Source: Chara braunii (taxonomy: Eukaryota; Streptophyta; Charophyceae; Charales; Characeae). From it: DNA of 25,301 bases. Under the pieces are notes generated by a model. That model searched no databases, had not been told where the DNA came from, and saw nothing but the letters and a program-made list of their open reading frames with translations. Positions 18,201 through 25,301 of this stretch are shown here, one piece after another (position 1 is the stretch's first letter; each line of letters starts with the position of its first letter). The stretch covers positions 1,481,415 through 1,506,715 of the forward strand of contig BFEA01000336.1 of NCBI GenBank assembly GCA_003427395.1, given 5' to 3'. The translations under genes and the position numbers were made by a program.

Positions 18201-19094
18201 TCTCTTTTTTCTAGTCCTTGACCTCAGCAAGAGGGGGATACCGGTGCTTGCACCGCGACCTCAAGACCTCTATCCTTAAAGGGAAAAGTCTCAGCGCGAC
18301 CTGTCCCTCTTATAAGGGCATGCGGATTAAAGGACCAAGACACCTACCACTTGGATCGGTGTGGGACGTCCGAAACTGACCCCGACAATGAGCTCTAGTC
18401 GGGGAGTTCAAATTGCGCCTCGTGTTGAGAGCCTAAACGTCAAAGGGTGAGAGAACCAAATGGGCGAGAGAGCCATTCTTATTCTAGTCTATTTTGTTAC
18501 TCTCCAACCACACGCCATACCATAGAGGGGTGGCATGATCGTTTGGGTCGGACCTCGGCTGCGCGCACTAAGTTGGGCGGCACTGTCCAAGGGGAGGGGC
18601 GGGCGAGGTACCGGGTGGAGGCCACCACCACCACGGGGCACTGACACTGCCCTGCCGGAACATTCCAACCGTTTCGGGACTAATTGCGAGGTCTTCGTAA
18701 CTGCACTCGCGGACTAATAGAGAGCCCCAACTCTCTTGAAAGAAAGAGACCAGATCCAGAAAACTACCACTCAGGAGGAACGATTCGCGAGGGAAGCTCT
18801 TACGGTTAGACGAGGCCCTGGGAGGTTTGGATTGGACCTACCTGCCAGATATGAGGAGTAACCTCCGTATTGGTGCTCGCCACGTAATAGAAAAAGGTCG
18901 GATCGAGTAGGAGGATGAGGCGTCACCCGCTGGGGAGAAACTGATCACTCTTCCTTTTGTGAAGCGGATGGGATTGTGTCCTTGACTGCGGTCGGCGGGC
19001 CAAAGGTCTGCCTACCTCTGAGTGAGAATCAGTCGTGCGATGGGGACATCACGTTTCGAGTGGGGGGAAGGTGTGCCATCTACCAATGAAAACG
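18201..19094. other. Region without a recognisable gene
   Basis: Mixed sequence with small reading frames on both strands and no domain, tRNA or rRNA signature. It separates the 18-bp and 67-bp arrays. Confidence 0.4.
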
Positions 19095-19440
19095 CATGGA
19101 AAAGACTTGTGCAATCGACTTTGTATGGGCCTGAGAAAAGGGGGCTTGGCAAGATGCCCAAAACAGAAAAGACTTGTGTAATTAGCTTTGCAGGGGCCTG
19201 AGAAAAGGGGGTCTGGCAGGATGCCCAGGACAGAAAGGACTTGTGTAATTTGCTTTGCATGGGCCCATGAAAGAAGCCTGGCAAGAGGCCCAGAGCAGAA
19301 AAGACTTGAGCAAGTGACTTGGTATGAGCTTGAAAAAGTAGCCTGGCGAGACTTGTATGATGGACTTTGCATGGACCCGAGAAAAGGACTGGCAAGCTGG
19401 GAAAATGGATGAGTAATTAGCCTGCATGGGCTTGAAAAGA
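19095..19440. repeat. 67-bp tandem repeat, about five diverged copies
   Basis: GAAAAGACTTG recurs at 19099, 19166, 19233 (one change) and 19298, spacing 65-67 bp. Each unit has TTTGCATGGGCC, GAAAAGGG and CTGGCAAGATGCCCA. Later units are shortened. Confidence 0.88.
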
Positions 19441-19644
19441 GGGTCTGACAAGGTGGCTAGTAGATGTATAAGGGATGAACTGAGCATGGCACACGGAAAG
19501 TTAATTAAGCAAACGGCAAGAAAGGACAAAGGGGTGATATGCATGCGAAATTGGCAAGATCCAGAGAAAAGTCGGGTGAAAGGACCCAGGAGAAATGCAT
19601 GTGGATTTGGCAAAGCCTGAACTTCGAGGAGGAGTGACGGAATT

Positions 19645-19980
19645 GAAAAACATGGATTGCACGGGCCGAAGGACCCGAAAGAAAATGAAATCGAAAACAT
19701 GGATTGCACGGGCCGAAGGACCCGAAGGAAAGTGAAATCGAAAACATGGATTGCACGGGCCGAAGGACCCGAAGGAAAGAAGTATTGAAAACATGGATTG
19801 CACGGACCGAAGGACCCGAAGGAAAGAAGTATTGAAAACATGGATTGCACGGGCCGAAGGACTCGAAGGAAAGAGGTATCGAAAACATAGATTGCACGGG
19901 CCGAAGGACCCGAAGGAAAGAGGTATAGAAAACATGGATTGCACGGGCCGAAGGACCTAAAGGAGAGAGACATTGAGAAT
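19645..19980. repeat. 47-bp tandem repeat, seven copies
   Basis: CATGGATTGCACGGGCCGAA at 19651, 19698, 19745, 19792, 19839, 19886 and 19933, an exact 47-bp period. Each unit ends with GAAGGACCCGAAGGAAAG and a short variable tail. Long antisense frames (up to about 263 codons) across it arise because no stop falls in the unit. Confidence 0.96.
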
Positions 19981-20809
19981 GATGGTAGTCGAGAAAGGAC
20001 CCGGCTGGCATGAAATGAGAAGGGAAAAGGTCTGATGTCCTAAGAGTAATGAATGAGACAGGAAAGGACTGATGTCCTAAGAGTGGTGAATAAGGAGAGA
20101 AAAGTCTGAAAGAAGTCTGTGACCTTCCGCACCCTCCTCCGCCCCAAGGGCGGAAACCTAAAAGAAATCCCTGAGAAAGGAATGGGAAAGGACAAAAAAA
20201 ACCCTGGCAAGCTAACTACCCGTCTCACCCCACCCCCTCTTCCCTCTGTCCACATCTCTAAATCCCTACTAACTGAGGACTGGTGCGCGATGAGGACAAC
20301 GCGAATGAGTGGGGGGAATGTGTCGGGATTGGTGAGTCCCGAATAACATCCCGTCACTCGAGAGGCTGTATATGGCCAGTTTGCGCACGGATGGAAAACC
20401 GGAGACAAGGAGGATGGAAGAATCGAAGGCGTAGGCACATGCACTTGGGATCTAGAGGTTGCCCGGAGTCGTTAGGGCCATAGAACCGTGAGGAAATCGA
20501 AGGAACGGGAGGCGGCAAATGACCGCAAGGAAATGTCAAAAGCGACCCTTCCCCCGAAAAGGAGGACCGTCGAAAGAAGTAGCATCATGGCGCGCACGCT
20601 GCAAGGGAAAGAAGAAGGAGGAAGAGATAGTAAAGTGCCGACACGAGAAAATGCAGCCGGGCCGAGAGGGTTGCCGGGACGCAACGTCAAGGAGACCAAG
20701 GGACCACGGGCCAAGTGAGGACCGCACTCGGAAAGACGGTGCGCGGGACACGAGAAGGACAAGGGGGAAGGAGGCCGTCATAAGGCGGAAAAATAACAAG
20801 AGTACCGGC
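19981..20809. other. Non-coding stretch with a small duplication
   Basis: CTGATGTCCTAAGAGT occurs twice (about 20032 and 20070). The rest holds only an Arg/Lys-rich open frame without recognisable features. Confidence 0.4.
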
Positions 20810-21125
20810 GGGACTAGGCAACAATGTGGTACCGATGGAACAAAGTGTCGGGGACCACACGGGACTAAACAAAAATGCGATACCGGTGGGACAAAGTATC
20901 GGGGACCACATGGGACTAGGCAACAATGTGGTACCAATGAGACAAAGTGTCGGGGACCACACGGGACTAGGCAACAATGTGGTACCGGTGGGACAAAGTG
21001 TCGGGGACCACATGGGACTAAGCAACAATGTGGTACCAGTGGGATAAAGTGTCGGGGACCACACAAGACTAGACAAAAATGTGGTACCGGTGGGACAAAG
21101 TTTCGGGGACCACACGAGACTAAGA
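20810..21125. repeat. 51-bp tandem repeat, six copies, each with an internal stem-loop
   Basis: GGGACTAGGCAACAATGTGG starts units at 20810, 20861 and on, with 51-bp spacing. In most units TGTGGT pairs with ACCACA and GACA with TGTC inside it. The period equals 17 codons, so several frames stay open (one of 207 codons reading GTGGTKCRGPH repeats). This does not demonstrate a protein. Confidence 0.95.
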
Positions 21126-21242
21126 CTAGTATCGGGGACTAGTGTCGGAGACTAGTGCGGGACAAGTGGCGGGAACTGTGACGTTCCAAGGAAAAGTTGC
21201 GGCACGACATGTGGTGCAAAAAAAAAAAAAAACCAAGTGGCA

Positions 21243-21325
21243 CCGTCAAGATAGGGGATCTTGACGGCCAAAAATATTGGCCCCACTAGTGCAAGCACTA
21301 GTGGGAGTAAGCGGGAGGGCCAATA
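21243..21325. other. Stem-loop block, copy 1
   Basis: CCGTCAAGAT (21243-21252) pairs with ATCTTGACGG (21258-21267). Next comes an 11-bp palindrome, CCCACTAGTGC (21282-21292) with GCACTAGTGGG (21295-21305), separated by AA. Around the palindrome TATTGGCCC (21275-21283) pairs with GGGCCAATA (21317-21325). All arms are perfect. The same order recurs at 22817-22880. Confidence 0.85.
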
Positions 21326-21530
21326 GAAAAATAAAAAGTAAAGAAAACAAGTAATAGAGGCATGGGAGCTATCCGAAAAATCTTCGATTGGCCTCCCCCA
21401 AGAAAATGGGGCCAAAAGAGCCAAAATGAGAAAAACAGGCCTCCCGGAGAAGATCGGTGCATAGGGGCCTACCGTTTGGGAGGGGGAGAGGCAAACGGTG
21501 GCTCCCAAGGGCATGGAAGGGCCACAACTG

Positions 21531-22461
21531 CAGTCCGAGAAATAACGGACTGACCCTTGGGCATAGGAAGGGCCAAAACTTAGAGGAACAGGCAAGAAAA
21601 GCGCCTTAACGGCTAGTTAACACTTGGCATGCAAAAAGGGAAAAAAATAAAAAAATAAAAAAATGTAGGAGAATAAGACAAGGAGAGTGAGAGCGAGTGA
21701 GTGAGTTGGCCGTCAGTAAGGACTACAGCAAGTAGGGACCGCAAAGTCCCAACTGTCCAAGGAAGGAGGAAAAAGAAAACAAAAGAAAAGAAAAATGAGA
21801 AAAGAGCCTTAACAGCTAGTTGACACTTGGCATGCTAAAATAAAAAGAGAAGAAAAGAAAAATGGGAGAGAGGGTGAATGAGTTGGCCGTCGGTTGGGAC
21901 TGCAGAAAGTAGGGACTTACAAGTCCCAATTGTCCACAAGTGGAGGAGAAGAAAAAAAAAAAAAAAGGCGAAAGTCAAAACGGCACTAACGAACAAAAAC
22001 GGTCACCTAGGGAGGACATTTTGGACCAGATTCATTTGGGCATATGGCGGTTACCAAGGACTTTGATTTTTTTTGATTTATGCAGAGAAAATCGAAGAAA
22101 ATCAAGGCCCCTTGCAACCGAAAAATAACGGATTGCATGAAGGAGGCCAAACACATGTTTTAGATGCACCGGGAGCTAAAATGGAGACCTGATGCACTTG
22201 GGAGTTGACCGTTTTATTTTCTTTCAGTTGGGGGTTAGTTGTCGGGCACTAGGACAACGAAAACAGCCCCAACTGCAGTCCGAGTTGCAACGAACTGCAT
22301 AGGGAGGAGCAAACACAAGTTTTCGGGGCTCCGGAAGCCAAAATTGAGCCCGAATGATCTTGAAAAATTAACGCTTCGTTTTCCTTGGGCATGGAGCATG
22401 ACGTGGGGCTGTGGGACAAGAACATTGGCTGCGACTGCAGTCCGAGAAATAACGGACTGCA
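21531..22461. repeat. Family of four hairpins with 8-nt loops
   Basis: CAGTCCG/CGGACTG with loop AGAAATAA (21531-21552). A related hairpin with loop AAAAATAA and one bulge (22113-22137). TGCAGTCCG/CGAACTGCA with loop AGTTGCAA and one mismatch (22274-22299). TGCAGTCCG/CGGACTGCA with loop AGAAATAA, nine perfect pairs (22436-22461). A weaker relative, AGTCCG/CGGACA, lies near 22947-22967. Confidence 0.75.
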
Positions 22462-23345
22462 TGGGGATGCCTAGGCCTAGGGGAAATAAGCCACGACACG
22501 CCAAAAAGACTAGCAAACGGCGGCGTGGGCGTGGGGGAGCATGACGGTAAATAGTGACGGCAAGGCGGGGGTTCCCCGGGAACAATGAAATGGGATTGCC
22601 AGGGTCATGGGAAGTCCCAAATAAAAATTGGGCATCAACTGAGATGACAACCGGGGGGCAAATGGACCCAAATAAAAATTGTCAAAAATCGGGCGTTGTC
22701 GACGGCACTGCCGGCGGGACGGAAAAATGGAACTAGCATGGGGAAATGACGGGGACTTGAGGTGTCCCAAGGGAAAACACTAGCCAAGGTGGGGACAGGA
22801 CGTGCAAGGCTAACGGCACCGCCGAGATCGAAGATCTCGATGGTGGAAAATATTAGCACCACTAGTGCAAGCACTAGTGGAGCTTAAACGGGTGAAACGG
22901 GAGTGAAAAACAAAGAAAAATAAATAAGGGAGGGACTTCCCAGCAGTCCGGAATATTTTCGGACAAAATAGGCATAAAAAAATAAGAGCCCAAGGGGCTC
23001 CAAGCAAGAAATAGGCTGACCTTGAAAAATCGGAGCCAAAGGGGCTCAAAATGAAGGCTAACGGGAGCGAAATGAGCCCCCTAGGGGCATGGGCATGCCA
23101 ACTTGGTAGGCCGCGATGTAACGGCCAACAGCCGGCCATGAATCTAGCCATGAACAAGGTTCTAAGGCCTAGAAAGAGAGAGCACAACAATTTGACACTT
23201 GTCAAAGCAAGAATAAAAGAAAAAGAAAGGAAAAAGAGGAGAAAATGGAGGGAAAGTGAGACAAAATGGGAGAAATGGGTGGAGGAAAATGTGTTGGCCC
23301 AGTGGGATTGCTGCGGTAGGGACTGCCAGGTCGCAATGATGACCT
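21602..23345. repeat. Three diverged copies of a ~170-bp unit
   Basis: Copies at about 21602-21770, 21804-21950 and 23186-23345. Each reads TTAAC or TTTGA then CACTTGGCATGC (CACTTGTC in the third), an A-rich stretch, GTTGGCC, and GTAGGGAC followed by a complementary GTCCC-type word. The GGGAC/GTCCC stem is GGGACTT/AAGTCCC in the second copy and degraded in the third. Confidence 0.7.
22817..22880. other. Stem-loop block, copy 2
   Basis: The first stem is CGAGATC (22823-22829) with GATCTCG (22833-22839), extended to 22817/22845 with one mismatch and one G-T pair. The second is CCACTAGTGC (22859-22868) with GCACTAGTGG (22871-22880), spaced by AA as in copy 1. Pair A21248-T21262 of copy 1 is replaced by G22824-C22838 here, a compensated change. 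Confidence 0.82.
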
Positions 23346-23383
23346 CATCCCTCCTAAATCCAAGGAGGATAGGCCGGATTGCT

Positions 23384-23410
23384 GAGATATGACCCTTGGG
23401 GCCATATCTC
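23384..23410. other. Perfect 8-bp inverted repeat
   Basis: GAGATATG (23384-23391) and CATATCTC (23403-23410) around an 11-nt loop. Confidence 0.8.
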
Positions 23411-23488
23411 TACAAAATTTGAATTAAAAAGGGCAAAATGAAAGAAAATGCAAAAAGTAAAAGGCCGGTTTTCTTTTGGGCCAGGGAT

Positions 23489-23505
23489 ATGAGATCAGAT
23501 CTCAT
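23489..23505. other. Perfect 8-bp palindrome with 1-nt centre
   Basis: ATGAGATC, A, GATCTCAT. Confidence 0.85.
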
Positions 23506-23704
23506 GGTGGAGAGAAAACAACCGTTTTTGGTGGACCAGCCCAAAACGGCTCGCTCCGGAATGAGGTGGCAGCCCAAAGTGGAAAGAAACAAAAGATGGA
23601 AAAAAACGAAACAGTGCATTTGGCCCAAAAGGAGAGCCAAAATTGAGCTTATGAGCTCAAATTTGAAGCAAGGACCACCATGGGGTAGCTCGGAATAATA
23701 GGGG

Positions 23705-23735
23705 CCTTGGATTTCAGCCTGATCCAAGGCTGAAA
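23705..23735. other. Two mutually exclusive hairpins
   Basis: CCTTGGAT (23705-23712) pairs with ATCCAAGG (23722-23729). TTTCAGCCT (23712-23720) pairs with AGGCTGAAA (23727-23735). Both are perfect, and they share bases at 23712 and 23727-23729, so only one can form fully at a time. Confidence 0.75.
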
Positions 23736-23836
23736 ATGTAATGCCACTTGGAAAAATGCTCCGGCCTACCCAAGGGAGACCGAAACTTGAAAAAATCGAC
23801 AAAAGGGCCCACTAGGCCTTTTTGTCTCAAGTGGGC

Positions 23837-23883
23837 TACCCCTTGGACCTTGGACTCAAGGGGGCAGCATTTTCCAAGGGGTA
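23837..23883. other. Perfect 11-bp inverted repeat
   Basis: TACCCCTTGGA (23837-23847) and TCCAAGGGGTA (23873-23883). Confidence 0.8.
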
Positions 23884-24072
23884 GGAGGCTGGAAAAAGGC
23901 CCAAGGGGCAGGCCGAGTTGGCACCAACCACTCGGATTGCATGTACTTGGCCAAAAAGAGGCCCAGGTGCCTCCGGAGAGGCCTAAAGGTGAAAATTGGC
24001 CATGGGGGTACCTCGGTTCACTATGGGGCACTTGGAGAGGCCCATGGGCTGGCCGGACTGCTGTTCCCAGCC

Positions 24073-24079
24073 TATATAA
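24073..24079 (+). promoter_or_regulatory. TATA box (candidate Pol II promoter)
   Basis: TATATAA sits between the inverted words CCCAGC and GCTGGG, 12-20 bp before the first monomer of the 172-bp array. It is a good consensus match in an otherwise GC-balanced stretch. Transcription would run rightward into the satellite. There is no independent proof of activity. Confidence 0.5.
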
Positions 24080-24082
24080 GCT

Positions 24083-25301
24083 GGGGATTCTCTCTCTCAT
24101 TCTTCATTTTTCACTTGTTCTTTCACTTGGGTATGAATCGCAACTTCTATCTTGGTGTAGTGTAGTGTTTGAGTAGTGTAATGTGCTTGTTTTATCCATT
24201 CTACCTCTCCCATGTGAATCGCAACTTTCCCCCTTAACAGCCATTTCGTCAAAACGGACATATTATATTTTTTGAACGAAATCAAAACTGACTTTTTTTG
24301 CGAAAATCTGGTAAAAATTTTTTGCTCCTGGGGGTCCGGCGTTCCCAAAATGTCGGACCCCCTACATGTATCTGGTCTCAACCATAGACCAGATACATGT
24401 AGGGGGGCCGGCGTTTTGGGAACGCCGGAACCCACAAGAGCCAAAAATTCCGACCGGATTTTGGCAAAAAAAGTCGGTTTTGATTTCGTTCAAAAAATAT
24501 GATATGTCCGTTTTGACGAAATGGCTATTCCTTGTGCATGTGAGCTCGTGTGAGTGATTTTCTCTCTCATTCTTCATCTTCCACTTGTTCTCTCACTTGG
24601 GTGTGAATCACAACTTCTATCTTCATGTATTCTAGTGTTTGAGCAGTGTAATGTGCTTGCTTTGTCCATTCTACCTCTCGCATGTGAATCGCAACTTTCC
24701 CCCTTGTGTATGTGAGCTCATGTGAGTGATTTTCTCTCTCATTCTTCATCTTTCACTTGTTCTTTCACTTGGGTATGAATCGCAACTTCTATCTTGGTGT
24801 AGTGTAGTGTTTGAGTAGTGTAATATGCTTGTTTTGTCCATTCTACCTCTCCCATGTGAATCGCAACTTTCCCCCTTTTGTATGTGAGTTCATGTGAGTG
24901 ATTTTCTCTCTCATTCTTCATCCTTCATTTGTTCTCTCAGTTGGGTGTGAATCGCAACTTCTATCTTCATGTATTCTAGTGTTTGAGTAGTGTAATGTGC
25001 TTGTTTTATCCATTCTACCTCTCCCATGTGAATCGCAACTTTCCCCGTTGTGTATGTGAGCTCATGTGAGTGATTTCTCTCCCATTGTTCATCCTTCACT
25101 TGTTCTCTCACTTAGGTATAAATCCCAACTTCTATCTTCATGTATTCTAGTGTTTGAGTAGTGTGATGTGCTTGTTTTGTCCATTCTACCTCTCTCATGT
25201 GAATCACAACTTTCCCCCTTGTGTATGTGAGCTCATGTGAGTGATTTTCTCTCTCATTCTTCATCTTTAACTTGTTCTCTCACTTGGGTGTGAATCGCAA
25301 C
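24083..25301. repeat. 172-bp satellite array, runs off the right edge
   Basis: GTGATTTTCTCTC starts monomers at 24554, 24726, 24898, 25070 and 25241 (spacing 172, 172, 172, 171). A first monomer at about 24083 is split by an insertion. Each monomer contains TGTGAATCGCAACTT twice, about 81 bp apart and each time preceded by TTGT-rich sequence, so the monomer is itself an old dimer of about 86-bp units. No coding potential. Confidence 0.95.
24236..24529. mobile_element. 294-bp foldback MITE with CCTT target duplication
   Basis: An almost perfect palindrome: the left arm from AACAGCCATTTCGTCAAAAC pairs with the right arm ending GACGAAATGGCTATT. The stem continues to GGTCT (24374-24378) and AGACC (24386-24390) around a 7-nt loop. 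CCTT flanks both sides (24232-24235, 24530-24533). TCTCTCTCAT of the host monomer lies at 24091 and the next at 24561, 470 bp apart. 470 minus 172 is 298, which equals the 294-bp element plus a 4-bp duplication. No protein is encoded; both strands read a similar peptide only because of the palindrome. Superfamily not assigned. Confidence 0.93.

Larger units (their letters stand above)
21126..24060. other. Hairpin-rich non-coding region
   Basis: About 2.9 kb without a credible gene, A-rich in the plus strand, containing at least a dozen short perfect inverted repeats and two diverged copies of a larger block (about 21240-21960 and 22810-23345). Individual structures are listed separately. It ends in a TATA box and a satellite array, so it could be the U3 part of an LTR or a promoter region; this is inference. 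Confidence 0.55.

Noticed and set aside
19182-19973. 263-codon antisense open frame
   Set aside because: It lies over the 67-bp and 47-bp repeats; the repeat unit has no stop in those frames, and similar long frames exist in other phases. No domain.
19645-19980. CRISPR-like array (47-bp regular repeats)
   Set aside because: The units are contiguous without unique spacers, and the context is eukaryotic.
20519-21142. 207-codon plus-strand frame with 17-residue Cys/Gly repeats
   Set aside because: The 51-bp period keeps several frames open on both strands at once. No start context or homologue is evident, so the frame is a by-product of the satellite.
24097-24577. Peptides with shared sequence on both strands near 24.2-24.5 kb
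   Set aside because: Both strands encode the same peptide because the DNA is palindromic; not a protein gene.

Overview
Eukaryotic, repeat-dominated DNA with no intact host gene. The window looks like plant or streptophyte-alga sequence. The gag and pol translations recall the large Ty3/gypsy-type families of charophyte algae such as Chara; that placement is from memory and is tentative. The main object is one old, disabled, plus-strand Ty3/gypsy-like retrotransposon spanning about 3.6-15.6 kb, possibly to 17.1 kb. It has been hit by later insertions and is flanked by several unrelated tandem repeats.

Layout: 1-578 is a 53-bp minisatellite and 684-852 a polypyrimidine tract. No gene is visible from 853 to 3590, although a hairpin cluster lies at 1798-1937. 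From 3637 to 7090 there are four tandem, diverged copies (A-D) of one unrecognised protein of about 250 residues, each with its own conserved ATG, in front of gag. Gag, with a CCHC zinc knuckle, runs from about 7.5 to 9.5 kb. The protease follows (9514-10803), then reverse transcriptase and RNase H (10796-12824), then integrase (12825-13545, resuming at 15114-15608). Integrase is cut by a 1561-bp insertion with perfect 12-bp terminal inverted repeats and a TTAA (or TA) target duplication. That insertion carries a tandem array of U6 snRNA-derived segments with A-rich tails. Downstream of integrase are remains of at least one further reading frame (16085-16687) and a 231-bp duplicated, coding-like module (16738-17092).

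From 17.6 kb to the end the sequence is mostly a series of different tandem repeats, with units of 38, 18, 67, 47, 51 and 172 bp. These are interrupted by a hairpin-rich non-coding stretch (21.2-24.0 kb) in which an ordered set of stem-loops occurs twice. A TATA box sits just before the 172-bp satellite, and the first satellite monomer is split by a 294-bp near-perfect palindrome (foldback MITE).

How the parts work together: PR, RT/RH and IN would have been the replication machinery and gag the particle protein. The A-D proteins have no function I can assign. Every block has stops or frameshifts except copy A, so the element is inactive in trans as written. I could not identify a pair of LTRs, a primer-binding site or a certain polypurine tract, so the outer ends of the element are unknown.
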